Assembly: GCF_002902965.1 (NCBI RefSeq)
Contig: NZ_CP026108.1
Coordinates: 434,001 to 498,000 of the forward strand
Origin: Paraburkholderia hospita
Lineage (GTDB): Bacteria > Pseudomonadota > Gammaproteobacteria > Burkholderiales > Burkholderiaceae
Length of the DNA stretch: 64,000 bases
Reading direction: 5' to 3'
Shown: positions 18,001-26,453 of the stretch, piece after piece
How positions within the stretch are numbered: the stretch's first letter is position 1
Layout: each line of letters opens with the position of its first letter
Made by a program: the position numbers and the translations under genes
The notes under the pieces: generated by a model
What the model saw: the letters and a program-made list of their open reading frames with translations, nothing else
The model's database searches: none
Told to the model about the DNA's origin: nothing

Positions 18001-19507
18001 ACCGCACACCGACGGGGTGTTCTTTCCTGTCTCAGCGCTGGCACTGGTTGCGGAAAATGCAGCGCCTGCCGCGATCACATTGCCCGACGGCATTCGCCGC
18101 AAGGGCAGCGACGAACGGGTGCCTGCGACGCAAACGGTCGATAGTGCGTCCGAAGCGGCGGCATATCTGCCGGCGTTCAACTGTCTCCGCGTGACGCGCA
18201 TCGTGCCGACAGGACCGGGCGCGACCCGTCTGACGCGACGCATGCTGGACATGGCGGTGGGTGTACTCCGTCTATCCCGGTCCGCTCCGAAAGATGCGTC
18301 CATTGTCTGCACGGAGGAGATTCTTGTGCCGGGCGCCTGCTCAACCGGGCGCTCACTGAGCGTCGCGCTGGCTGAGGGCGATCAGACGTCGGTCGGGCAT
18401 GTCGACCTGGAGGGCTTTGCGTTCGATCAACGAACCAATACTGTCAGCCGCGAGATGGACATGTCATACGCGTTTGCCTCACGGGAGCACCTGAGCGGCA
18501 AGGTGATTCTGGAGTCGATCGGCGACGACTTCCTGCTGCTGCGCACGGCGGTCTGCTCGTTGGCCGCGGCACTCGCGACGGCGGATGGACGCAACTTGCA
18601 GCGCTGGCTCGCGGCGAAGAACAGTGGGCGACGTTGGGGCTATCTGATGGCGGATGCCGACACGGTGTGGTTCGCGGTCGTAGTCAGTGCCGCATCGGGC
18701 GATGACGCGCCCCTTCTGACGCGGCTCTCGCAGGAGATGGGGCGAATCGCGCTCTACTACCGGTCCACGGTTAAGCATCCCGGCGAACATGCAGTACGCG
18801 AATATCGTGCCCGCACTGCATTTCCGGCGCTTGCTTCCGTTAGTCAAGCGTACGGCGGCGATGCGGATCTGCGCGTTTCACGCCTTCTAAAAACCCTTGC
18901 AGAAGGAAACATATCAAGCATGAAAAACGTTGATCTTCAGGCATGCGGCAACTTGCTTGCTGGTGTTCAGGGATGGTTTGGTGACGTTTTCGATGAAGTA
19001 TTGGCTGCACTTTACGAAGGAGAGGAGGACAGTTCGGAGCGTCCCTTGCAGAAGATGCCGCTGGCCCTTCTGGATGGCGGGATCTTGCATCTGCGCGCGG
19101 CAGGCAAGGAACATTTTCGTATTCAGGCGTACTTGGATCTGAATGGTGCAATTTGCAGTGAGCACGTCATATCCGGCCCGAAAGTGGTCTGGGAGTTGGT
19201 AGCAAGCACGACCACGCGAGGCAAGAAGCCGGAGTTGCAACTCTCGACGTTCGAGCAGCTTCCGCACGCATTGCCGCAGGTGTGGGAAGGCGAGGCTGCA
19301 AATGGAGCGGCCGCGTTTGCGTCTACCGACGAGAAGTACCGCTTCGTGGTGCTCTATCACCATCCAGCAGCGTGGGAGACTGCACGTGCTGATCTGCTCG
19401 AAGCATGGAAAGCTGTGAAGAAGAAGATGCAGGAGCTGTCAACCTTTCAGCGTAAAGGTTGTCGGGACACGCTGATTCAGGCAGTCGAACCGGAGACGGT
19501 ACCATAA
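15008..19507 (+). CDS. Large SNF2/superfamily II helicase
   Basis: The product is 1499 aa from ATG 15008, which has GGGAGG just upstream. Helicase motifs: Walker A DEVGMGKTRQ at 61-70, DEAQ at 251-254, SAT at 282-284. Far downstream are CTDVLKEGVDMHLF and motif VI QRIGRIDRLG from 904. The gap between the two RecA-like lobes is unusually long and includes an acidic, charged insert near residues 585-620. Three cysteines at 320, 323 and 329 (CGDCQYQTSC) may bind metal. The ~500 residues after motif VI are of unknown fold. It shares an operon with the PLD-fold protein. An ATP-driven translocase that hands DNA to the nuclease is the simplest reading. It is not a match in gene order to DISARM, since no methylase or DrmA/DrmB gene is present. 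Confidence 0.85.
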   Translation: MVDKTDIIQDGLTAQAVRSYIDFDGHDATRSTPSAQAVLQSKGVAALWHLLETKSFAYLADEVGMGKTRQAMGVIATQFLRNPDSRVAIVCSSATLQRQWQSEWSEFLRTCYRLLDDRLLDTVNARQVEDLHLHHSLRDFVRSLSLGDARIHLLRYSSFSRPLTFKGKDAASILDEYRSLVGVSSLADLEDDERALCTTRGTLSETQKGELTHALSAAYCKRIAALMTNGSSLDAHDEPIPNHPLDLVIFDEAQYLRHTTNFQNRHIAGIFRRNVKRWLFMSATPLHSRASDIRSLDTYLCRQPAHKIGENRILEIPRDCGDCQYQTSCSRMTWQLRAQPEGVRDVVPLLPDFMVRRTRTYADRHNRHYGKIQYRKYERVRYAGSNDPFLSLTMALVQKRLVGVLAGKGNRFRLGECASFESLSTSVGRLLGRKKAHVAEPAVEREYEAVRDAKQGTKEEPGVSVDRTAIDELNRSFVDAMNVPDVRLGTTQHTTSLPHAKLNRAADALFAHSLANGSYQKTLVFVRRIDTVEEIRDLLNVKFQRQLDQRIETWRCILMQPALGANGKTPWVKDAFWETGAAGAMDDADEEVIGAERKADEEAERESMKESGSDEPSGAESHRTAYRDALDLPYFEALKRAAKGGRHGMLVSFGSRLLSTKDASRNPLRGFLLKRPEPSEELVSEANEKHWKNNAARWLRFLQIVLGRERVDELSADPARGWLFNGAADHRDDAWKLAALQLCVLQSIRQTDFLVDLFILHTHLNRTPDGATELPEKLMWLLECDRQSTEGHGLSAYIDNWKEMFRRWIEHFDLIVDKCLRSGAAVSWEEIYRERVHLAFRQMSPVIGRSSRLRNQNAVTQFKFPTHPNVLICTDVLKEGVDMHLFCDNVVHYGVAWTSGDLEQRIGRIDRLGSLIGRRIERFERIEGESLTELPRLGVAFPYLDGTLDHFQVERVIRAKIVSDLRMDLGKRKDEIGELDLSTFDDDESIQVAAKGNSPHTDGVFFPVSALALVAENAAPAAITLPDGIRRKGSDERVPATQTVDSASEAAAYLPAFNCLRVTRIVPTGPGATRLTRRMLDMAVGVLRLSRSAPKDASIVCTEEILVPGACSTGRSLSVALAEGDQTSVGHVDLEGFAFDQRTNTVSREMDMSYAFASREHLSGKVILESIGDDFLLLRTAVCSLAAALATADGRNLQRWLAAKNSGRRWGYLMADADTVWFAVVVSAASGDDAPLLTRLSQEMGRIALYYRSTVKHPGEHAVREYRARTAFPALASVSQAYGGDADLRVSRLLKTLAEGNISSMKNVDLQACGNLLAGVQGWFGDVFDEVLAALYEGEEDSSERPLQKMPLALLDGGILHLRAAGKEHFRIQAYLDLNGAICSEHVISGPKVVWELVASTTTRGKKPELQLSTFEQLPHALPQVWEGEAANGAAAFASTDEKYRFVVLYHHPAAWETARADLLEAWKAVKKKMQELSTFQRKGCRDTLIQAVEPETVP

Positions 19508-20022
19508 CGGCGGGTGACTGCGGCCTGGTGCCGCAGCCCTGCGCGTACCCCGGTCGAGCGCAAAAGACACCTGGCCGTTCCGCGTTGATCGTGAAGGTCC
19601 AGATTTCGACAGGGCATCATTTTGTCTATGGGACGACGCAGCGCGGCATGTCCCAGACCGAGCGAGAGTGCGCATATCTCAGAGCACCGCGGCGCGCATA
19701 GACTACTGCACCGGCGTATAAATGGAAGTCCGAAGGGCACTTGCGACCAGCCGTTCGCCTGGCAGCGCGCCGGACGCCTCAGAAGGCTCGCGAGTACCCG
19801 TGCGCTAGCAGTGAACGCTAACGTTTGCCGAAGCCCAACTGCGAATGTCGGCAAAGCGACTCATAGCAACCTGACGGAGCGCTACTTGAAGGTCAGGCAC
19901 GGCCGATCAGCGGGCATAGCGGGCGGTGCGGGAAAGGGCGGGTGTGGCAGGTCGAGTGCGGCCGCTTGACATAAAAACCGCTGGTGTCGACGGCGATGCG
20001 TGTCTTGCCGGATCAAGCGCGC
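19508..20022. other. Intergenic, no supported gene
   Basis: Both strands hold open frames but their translations are arginine-, serine- and proline-rich and lack ribosome-binding sites. The region separates the helicase operon from a convergent peptidase gene and looks like degraded DNA. Confidence 0.4.
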
Positions 20023-20982
20023 TTACGCACCGGCGCGACTGGCGATCACGCGGCGCGACGCGTGGCGATGTGACGGGCCGGTCGGCGCGAATCGCACCTT
20101 CACGCGATGCGGTTGGCTGGCGACGACCGGGTGGCTGTAATGCGAATGCGCCGAGGCGTGGTACAGCCAAGGTACGGCTACGGGGGTTTCATCGCCGTTC
20201 ACCCAGTTGCGGATCGTGGCCAGATCAGCGGAGCGGGCACTGGATGAACGTGCGCCAAGCAGCGCAATGATCACCGGGCCTCTCGGCATCGCGACGTCGA
20301 CCACGATGCAGCGACCCGCCTCGCGCGTGTATCCGGTTTTTGCGAGCTGAACGTCCCAATCCGTCCAGCGGACAACCGGATCCGTGTTGCGATAGAAACG
20401 GGTCCGGCTGCCAATTGTCTGTTCGTACGCTGTCAGCGTGGTAAATGAACTGATCATCGGATAGTGCGACGCTTCGATTGCCAGTTTGACAGCATCGCGA
20501 GCGGTCGAGACATTGTTCGGCGAAAGTCCCGTCGGATCCTCGAAATGCGTGTCGGACATGTTTAGCCTGTGCGCTTTCAGATTCATCTGCTCGATGAACG
20601 CCGATTGGCCCCCGGGGAACGAGCGTGACAGGGCGGACGCCGCACGGTTTTCGGACGACATCAGCGCAAGCCGAAGCATCGCCTCGCGTTCGAGCGACGT
20701 ACCGACAGGTATCCGGGAACCCGAGTGCTTGATCCGGTCGATGTCAGCCTCGTCAATGGTCAGGGTATCTCCCATCTCCTGTGCCTTGTCGAGTACGACC
20801 ATCGCGGTCATCAGTTTGGTCAGCGACGCGATGGGTCGGAGATCGTCAGCATTCTTTTCCAGTAAGACTTCGCCACGCGTGACGTCGTACACGATCACGC
20901 TAGGGGAGTGGAGCGACGGGGTGCCAGCACGCGCGCATAGAGACGTGGCCGCAAGCAGCAGTGCGCAGATCAATTTCTTCAT
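20023..20982 (-). CDS. Penicillin-binding protein 7-like D-Ala-D-Ala endopeptidase
   Basis: The start at 20982 begins a signal peptide (MKKLICALLLAATSLCARAG). The mature protein has the three peptidase S11 motifs: S-x-x-K as SLTK, S-x-N as SEN, and KTG as KTGYT. Length (about 319 aa) and the early VIVYDVTRGEVLLEKN strand fit PbpG/DacA-type low-molecular-mass PBPs that trim peptidoglycan cross-links in the periplasm. The C-terminal ~25 residues are basic and histidine-rich, unlike the family, and may have been gained by loss of the original stop. It stands alone, convergent with the helicase gene. Confidence 0.85.
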   Translation of the reverse strand: MKKLICALLLAATSLCARAGTPSLHSPSVIVYDVTRGEVLLEKNADDLRPIASLTKLMTAMVVLDKAQEMGDTLTIDEADIDRIKHSGSRIPVGTSLEREAMLRLALMSSENRAASALSRSFPGGQSAFIEQMNLKAHRLNMSDTHFEDPTGLSPNNVSTARDAVKLAIEASHYPMISSFTTLTAYEQTIGSRTRFYRNTDPVVRWTDWDVQLAKTGYTREAGRCIVVDVAMPRGPVIIALLGARSSSARSADLATIRNWVNGDETPVAVPWLYHASAHSHYSHPVVASQPHRVKVRFAPTGPSHRHASRRVIASRAGA

Positions 20983-21439
20983 GTCATTCTCACTTCGGAA
21001 CTGCGAACCGCAATTCGGAGGCAGGGCCACTCCATGCGCAAGATCGTCTTCCTACAATATAAATGTAGTCGCTTGAATCAGGATCGGGTGTGGGAAGGCG
21101 AACAGAATTTTTAGGGCCGTCGGACGCGATTCTCCGAAGCCCGCAGCGATGGTCAGAAGAGGGAAGGCAGTTCAGCGGGAGCGATGTCGGGCGGCGCTTT
21201 TCTGAGCCGCTGCGCGGGGAGGCACTCTTCCGTGTGCTCAGGTCGATAAAAGGTGAGGATTTCCAGGAGTCGCGCCGGCTCTAACCTCGAGATCGGGGCG
21301 AGTCGGGATGCTCGCGATGCGATATATCGAACAGCCTTTCCATCATTGCTTTTTCCCGCGGCCTGGAAGGCAACAGGGACCGCGCTATCGAATCCACCTG
21401 TCGCAGCCGGCGTCCGCCCAGCACAAGAAGGTGAACTTG
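20983..21439. other. Intergenic, no gene seen
   Basis: The region upstream of the peptidase has an AT-richer patch near 21050-21066 that may hold its promoter. No frame on either strand gives a recognisable product. Confidence 0.4.
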
Positions 21440-21835
21440 TCAGTCAGTGTGCTGCCGCGCGAGTGGACTCCCGGCGAAAGGGTCGTCGCGCCAGTCGATC
21501 GTCTTTCGCTGGCAATCCTGCATCGGTGACGCCGATAGCGTCTCAAAATGCTCGAGTCTTTGTCCTGCGCTAATCGCCTGCTTCAACCACTGGGGCATTT
21601 CCCCGTCGCCTGTCCAGGTATCCCCCGTCGCATTTTGATACCGGGCTGGTTTCTGCGTTACCTGATCGCCCGCTATTGCTGAAGCTGTCGGCGCTTTCCA
21701 GCAGAAGATTAAAGCAGCAGTTATCTCGTCAGGCCGCGTATTTAAGGTCGCGGTTCGGCGCCGGGGCTGAGTGAGGCCGGGTGCGAGCGATCCGGCTATA
21801 TCGGCTTTCGTATCGTCGCGATCGTCGTCGCTCAT
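21440..21835 (-). pseudogene. H-NS C-terminal DNA-binding domain fragment
   Basis: Within a 131-aa frame the stretch ARYQNATGDTWTGDGEMPQW matches the H-NS/MvaT-like C-terminal signature (aromatic-R-x-P-x-T-G-x-T-W-x-G-x-G-x-x-P-x-W). The usual oligomerisation helices are missing and the flanks are low in structure. The loop reads TGDGEMP rather than TGRGRAP, losing the basic AT-hook-like residues that bind the minor groove. It is probably a decayed copy or a divergent small regulator. The intact H-NS gene lies 150 bases away on the other strand. Confidence 0.4.
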
Positions 21836-21984
21836 CCCTTAGTCGTGCCTTAACCAAAAGCCGACGAAGCATCCGAATTGTTCGTTCGGCGTCTGAGCCT
21901 CTCTCAATTGTAGCGTGCCACTATCGACGTGCGTCTTACTTGCTGGCATAGTTCGGCCACTACTACATACAGAAAGAGGAAAGA

Positions 21985-22746
21985 ATGGCTACGCTCGAAA
22001 ACGTGCAGGCGAAAATCGCCAGGTTGCAGGCCCAGGCCACAGCGCTTGCCGCGAAGCAGTCGTCCAGCGTCATCGCAAAGATTCGTGACCTCATGGAAAA
22101 GCATGGCTTGACCATTGCCGACATCGAAGCACATACCGGCGGTAAAAAGCGTGGCCGCAAGCCAGGCGCCAACACGGTTGCCAGGCCAGCAGCATTGGCA
22201 AAGTACCGTCATCCGAAGACGGGGGCCACCTGGACGGGGCACGGCCGCGCGCCGGCCTGGATCGCGAGCGCACGTGACCGGACGAAGTTCCTGATCGACG
22301 GCAGCGCTGCACAACCGGCCATTGCTGCAAAGAAACCAGCAATGGCGGGCAACTATGTGAAGGGCCCCCAGGCGCCGAAATACCGCGACCCAAGGAGTGG
22401 GGCGACATGGAGTGGCCGCGGCCCGGCACCGGCATGGTTGGCTGGCGCCAAAGATCGTTCGAAGTTTCTGATTGTCGCCGCGGCAGAGGGCGCCTCGGGC
22501 TCGAAGGCCGTTTCGCCCAGTAAGGCAACCGCGAAGAAAGCCGCGACGAAAAAGGTGACGGGAAAAACGGTCGCCGCGAAGAAAGTCAAGGCAGTACCAA
22601 CCCCGGCACCGGCGAAGAAGGCAGCCGTCAGGAAAACTGCGGCGAAAGAAGCGGTGGCGAGGAAGGCACCTGCGAAGCGGGCGCCGCAGAACCCGGTAGC
22701 AGCTGCACCAGCCAGCGATAGCGCCTCGGCGCCCGTCGCCGCCTGA
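21985..22746 (+). CDS. H-NS-family protein with two DNA-binding domains and a lysine/alanine tail
   Basis: The start has a strong AGAGGAAAG site. Residues 1-45 form the oligomerisation helices (VQAKIARLQAQATALAAK and on). Two H-NS C-terminal domains follow: KYRHPKTGATWTGHGRAPAW near 73 and KYRDPRSGATWSGRGPAPAW near 132, each ending in a KFLI strand. From about residue 175 the chain is a run of A, K, P, V and T (KKAATKKVTGK and similar), like histone H1 or bacterial H1-like proteins. Total length is 253 aa against ~100-130 for ordinary betaproteobacterial H-NS. It should bind and condense AT-rich DNA and silence acquired genes; the doubled domain and tail suggest higher affinity. Confidence 0.9.
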   Translation: MATLENVQAKIARLQAQATALAAKQSSSVIAKIRDLMEKHGLTIADIEAHTGGKKRGRKPGANTVARPAALAKYRHPKTGATWTGHGRAPAWIASARDRTKFLIDGSAAQPAIAAKKPAMAGNYVKGPQAPKYRDPRSGATWSGRGPAPAWLAGAKDRSKFLIVAAAEGASGSKAVSPSKATAKKAATKKVTGKTVAAKKVKAVPTPAPAKKAAVRKTAAKEAVARKAPAKRAPQNPVAAAPASDSASAPVAA

Positions 22747-22783
22747 TTGACGCGGCCTGATTGTCGGTGGGGTGACTGGCCAT

Positions 22784-22807
22784 GAGCAGGACTTGTCCGT
22801 CCTGCTC
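22784..22807. terminator. Perfect 9-bp hairpin between convergent genes
   Basis: GAGCAGGAC and GTCCTGCTC pair perfectly around a 6-base loop 38 bases after the H-NS stop. There is no U tract, so it may act as a pause site or a 3' stabilising structure rather than a classical terminator. Confidence 0.4.
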
Positions 22808-22860
22808 GAACCGGCGCACCGTAATGCCACACAATGCACGGACTCCTGACACGCCGAACC

Positions 22861-22886
22861 AAAAAATTTGACCCGCGCAAGGCGGG
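22861..22886 (-). terminator. Probable rho-independent terminator of the cold-shock gene
   Basis: On the minus strand CCCGC, loop CTTGC, GCGGG is followed by TCAAATTTTTT, about 35 bases after the stop of the cold-shock gene. Confidence 0.55.
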
Positions 22887-22919
22887 GCGGGGCACCTGTC
22901 AGGACGATGCGCGCGCCGT

Positions 22920-23123
22920 TTAGACTGGCTTGATATTGGCGGCCTGCTTGCCCTTTGGACCCATCTTCACGTCGAAGCTTACTTTCTGATTTTCCTGCAA
23001 TGACTTGAAGCCTTCCGTCTTGATTTCGGAGAAGTGGGCAAACAGGTCTTCGCCGCCTTCGTCCGGCGTGATGAAACCGAAGCCCTTCGCATCATTAAAC
23101 CATTTCACTGTACCAGTTGCCAT
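22920..23123 (-). CDS. CspA-family cold-shock protein
   Basis: The product is 67 aa. It begins [18 protein letters not shown], the first RNA-binding motif (RNP1 KGFGFI), and contains DLFAHFSEI (RNP2-like), which places it in the single-domain cold-shock OB-fold family. It binds single-stranded RNA and DNA and melts mRNA structure. The start at 23123 is set by family length. A 10-residue in-frame N-terminal extension is possible but not conserved. A terminator follows on the same strand. Confidence 0.92.
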   Translation of the reverse strand: MATGTVKWFNDAKGFGFITPDEGGEDLFAHFSEIKTEGFKSLQENQKVSFDVKMGPKGKQAANIKPV

Positions 23124-23658
23124 TTTTGAACCTGTAGACGTTGAAAGTCGCATTCGCGACGGCAGTACCGCAGAGCGACCGCCCGCGACAGAAGAATTTG
23201 TACCACGCCGGAATGATACCTGCCAATCGGCACGTCCACGGACGGCACCTGGTCCACTTTTCCTTGGTCCGGATCGGGTTCAGGGCCGACAGTGGCTGCG
23301 TCGCTGTTGCGCAATCCTGAGGCACCGTGATAACGGTTCCCTGTCGCCGCGGAGACTGATTCGATTGGAGCACGGCAGCCGGTTCTGAAGCGTCGCAGAC
23401 CATCGACACGCCACAGATTCTCTCCGGGCGATATGCAAAGGTCGGACTTCGGCCGCGCCTGGGCACAGTCCGTTAGCCGGCGATGGTTTTGTGCAGACAC
23501 GGCCTGGCAGTGAAGCAGAGACAATCATGTCCAGTCGGCCTGCGCGACGTTGGAAGGCGGACAGGGACTGCTTTAGCGCAGCGCTTGCAAACGGCGTTGG
23601 CAGCGCACGTCATCTCCACCGCGTCGATAGCTCTGCATGGCCTTCGCGCGGTCTGGGA
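23124..23658. other. Region upstream of the cold-shock gene, no gene seen
   Basis: Cold-shock genes often have a long structured 5' leader, and the first 150 bases may serve that role. The rest shows only shadow frames, and the far end adjoins the broken Sel1 gene. Confidence 0.4.
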
Positions 23659-24078
23659 TCACGTTGTTGTCATCTGCTCCCCACACCCCTCCCAGAAAAG
23701 TCCGAGATTGTGCGCCGAGGCCTTGTGCCGCCGGTCAACGGCTTGCTCGTAGAGCAAGCGCGCGCGGCTCACGTCTAGCTGTATGCCTCGTCCGAGCCGC
23801 GCGCTATCGGCAAGCGCGGCGGCCGCCATGCCGCGCAAACGACCTTCCGCGGTTTCATCGTTCATTACGTCCCCAAGAATCGCGTTACCTCTCTCGAGGT
23901 CTGCCTCACCGCCTGTTGGCGTAACCAGGGAAATGGCCATTGCGACTCGCCAGGCTGGATGGCGATTCACGCCAATGCGCTCCAGTAACCGGCGGCCCAG
24001 ACAGGGCGCATCGTTTAACGTGCTCGTGAGAAGTGCATTGGCGATTGCGGCGAGCTGGATGCGAACGGGGAACGCGGC
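23659..24078 (-). pseudogene. Sel1-repeat protein, 5' end lost to an insertion sequence
   Basis: The last ~140 codons survive and contain at least one Sel1-like repeat (AALADSARLGRGIQLDVSRA followed by ARLLYEQAVDRRHKASAHNL), the ~36-residue helix pair used for protein-protein contact. Upstream of 24078 the frame runs into the antisense of an IS4-type transposase, so the start and N-terminal domains are gone. The fragment has no promoter or ribosome-binding site of its own. Confidence 0.6.
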
Positions 24079-24630
24079 GGCATCAAGGAGAGTGTTCGGT
24101 GGACAGAGAGCTATGAGCGCGTCGCCGAACAGGCGGCGACGTTGCCAGCGACCCGCCTGGTCTATGTGGCGGATCGGGAAGGCGACATCGTTGCGCTGAT
24201 GGAGCGCGCTCATGAGCTCGGCCATCCTGCTGACTGGTTAATACGTTGTCAGCACAACCGCAGCCTTGGGGCTGGGGCCAAGTTGTGGGATATGGTAGAC
24301 GCCAGTCAGGTGCTGGGGGAGATCGCCTTCATCCTGCCGGGACGAGCTGGTCAGAAGGCGCGGGAGGTCAGGCAGGAGTTACGTGCCCAACGCGTGAAGC
24401 TACCGGGTCAGAAAGGACTGGCTATCACCTGCATTGTGGCCCAGGAGGTCGGTGCTCCGGCTGGCGTTACGCCTGTCGTGTGGCGACTGCTGACCAACCG
24501 GGAAGCGCAAGATCTTGATGCCGTGATCGAACTGATCGATTGGTATCGAGCCCGGTGGGAGATAGAAATGTTTTTCAATGTCCTGAAGAACGGATGCAAG
24601 GTAGAAGCCCTGCAGTTATCCCATATAGAC

Positions 24631-26102
24631 CATTTCATTACACACAACTCATTCGTCAAGTTCTCGTGCGTACCTGAGTCCGGCGGCGAAATCCATCACG
24701 CGCTGCAGACCTTGCCAGATGGTCTTGACTCCGGGTTCGCCATCGCCTTTGCGCGCCAGGAAGCCACCCAGCATGGCGACCAGACGCACGGCCTCATTCA
24801 GTCGCGGTGACGTCTTGGGTGGTTTCTTTTTGTTCAGAATGTATGCCGCGCGCCATTCATCGCGCTCGAACAGCAGTTGCGCGTCAAGGTCCGGGCAGGT
24901 TCGACCCAGTCGCATCAGCCGGGCGATACGCCACGCGACCACCATGTACAGCGCCAGGGCGCGCTCAAGCCGCGCCTTCGATGTGAGCTGCAACGCCTCG
25001 ACCCGACAGCCGTTCTTGAGTACGTGAAAGAATAGTTCCACCTCCCAGCGCGCCCGGTACCAGTCAATCAGCTGCGCCGCCGCATCAAGGTCGTTCGCAT
25101 CGCGGTTACTCAGCAGCCGCCATTCGAGCGGCTTGACGCCTGCCGGCGGGTCGAGTTCCCGGGCGACGATACACGTGACGTTCACCACGTCGCCTGCAGC
25201 ATCAGGCAGCGCGACACGCTGCGCCCACACCTGCTGGCGGACCGTACGCGCCGGCTGAGCCTGACGGGCCGCCAGCGTAAAGTGAATTGTGCCCAAGGGC
25301 TTGGCCGCCGTAACCTTGTTCCACAGTTTGCCGCCTTCGGGCAGGGTGCGATTGTGTTGCGAGCGCAGCAGCCAGTCGGCCGGGTTGTCCAACTCGCGTG
25401 CCTTGAGCATCAACGCCATGATGTCCGACTCCCGGTCAGCCACATAGACGAGCCGCGTGGCAGGCAGTGCCGCAGCCTGTTCGGCAACCCGCTCATATCC
25501 TTCGACCCAGCGAATGCTTTCCTTGAGGCCCGCACGCACACCATCCGCGCCTTTGGGTTCGCGTGCCCACATGAAGGCGTCAAGCACGCCCAGCGGCTCG
25601 CGCGATGGCGTGACCGCGTAAGTCGGGTGCAGATACATCCCGCGCTGGGCCTCATACGACAGCGGCCCCAGACCCGTAATCGTCTGGCCGTTAAAGTCCA
25701 GCTCCGTTGTGTCCTGGATGCATAGCACCACTTCGCAAGCTCGCATCCGCTCGACCGAGCTTTGCCAGTGGGGCGCCAGAATATCGCGCCAGTCCAGTTC
25801 ATCCTGGGCCAGAAACCGGTACGCCCCGGCCGTCTCCGCCCAGCCGCCGCATGCGTTAGGTATGCTTGCCGTCGGCTTCTGCGCGAGCCGCTCCGCCAGC
25901 AGCACGGCGCGCGCGTTCAGACGCTGATCACCCAGGTCGATGTCCTTGAATTCTGCCGCTGCCCAGCTCGCTGCCTCTTGCTTCATGCGCCGCCCAAAAT
26001 GCGACAGTAAACGACACTCCGAAGCAGTTTACAACCCACCCCGCTATGTCATTGACCGTAAACGACTTTCTCGGCGCCTACAGACTTATGTGTAATGGGA
26101 TG
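24631..26102 (-). mobile_element. Intact IS4-family (IS50-like group) insertion sequence, 1472 bp
   Basis: The ends are imperfect inverted repeats: 24631 onward reads CATTTCATTACACACAAC and the reverse complement of the right end reads CATCCCATTACACATAAG (14 of 18 identical). The target site CATATAGAC is duplicated at 24622-24630 and 26103-26111, 9 bp as in the IS50 group. The element carries one transposase gene that nearly fills it. Confidence 0.9.
24649..25986 (-). CDS. IS4-family transposase
   Basis: The product is 445 aa, the usual size for this group. The N-terminus (DLGDQRLNARAVLLAERLAQ, then PTASIPNACGGWAETAGAYR) matches Tn5/IS50-type transposases. The first catalytic aspartate lies in QDTTELDF, the second in YVADRESDI, and the Y-R-E-K signature is WYRARWEVELFFHVLK. 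All DDE residues are present, so it should be active. The stop abuts the inner end of the left terminal repeat. It is closely similar to the transposase it has interrupted. Confidence 0.92.
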   Translation of the reverse strand: MKQEAASWAAAEFKDIDLGDQRLNARAVLLAERLAQKPTASIPNACGGWAETAGAYRFLAQDELDWRDILAPHWQSSVERMRACEVVLCIQDTTELDFNGQTITGLGPLSYEAQRGMYLHPTYAVTPSREPLGVLDAFMWAREPKGADGVRAGLKESIRWVEGYERVAEQAAALPATRLVYVADRESDIMALMLKARELDNPADWLLRSQHNRTLPEGGKLWNKVTAAKPLGTIHFTLAARQAQPARTVRQQVWAQRVALPDAAGDVVNVTCIVARELDPPAGVKPLEWRLLSNRDANDLDAAAQLIDWYRARWEVELFFHVLKNGCRVEALQLTSKARLERALALYMVVAWRIARLMRLGRTCPDLDAQLLFERDEWRAAYILNKKKPPKTSPRLNEAVRLVAMLGGFLARKGDGEPGVKTIWQGLQRVMDFAAGLRYARELDE

Positions 26103-26453
26103 CATATAGACCGCGTGGAGCGAGCTCTGGTGTTGTACATGGTCGTGGCATGGCGGATTGCCCGGCTGATGCGTCTGGGCAGAACCTGCCCTGACCTGCA
26201 CGCGTCACTATTCTTCGACGCCGATGAGATACGTGGCGCGTATCTACTCGCGAAGAAGGCTCACCCAAAGAAACCAGCCACGCTCAATCAGGTGATTCGC
26301 CTGATCGCTTCACTGGGCGGTTTCCTCGGCCGCAAGAGCGATGGCGAACCCGGCGCCAAAACCATCTGGATCGGCTTGCAGCGAACCATGGATGCCGCGT
26401 TCATGATTCAGGCCCTCCGGGCGGAGAGCGCATGACTTCCGTATAACCGCATG

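Larger units (their letters stand above)
24622..26111. repeat. 9-bp target-site duplication CATATAGAC
   Basis: The two copies are at 24622-24630 and 26103-26111, directly flanking the inserted IS. Both read His-Ile-Asp in the frame of the interrupted transposase. Confidence 0.9.
24079..26453 (+). mobile_element. Older IS4-family element, 5'-truncated and interrupted by a second IS
   Basis: Transposase coding starts abruptly at 24079 with GIKESVRW, which aligns with about residue 155 of the intact transposase nearby, so the N-terminal third is missing. Coding runs to 24630, is interrupted by the inserted element, and resumes in the same frame at 26112 to TGA 26433-26435. Removing the insert and one 9-bp repeat gives LSHIDRVERALVLYMVV with no frame change. 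The conserved LIDWYRARWEIEMFF (Y-R-E-K signature) is present. An 18-base end resembling the other element's terminal repeat follows at 26436-26453. Confidence 0.8.

Noticed and set aside
19622..19969. Plus-strand 115-codon frame after the helicase
   Set aside because: Arginine/serine-rich translation typical of a non-coding frame in GC-rich DNA, without start signals.
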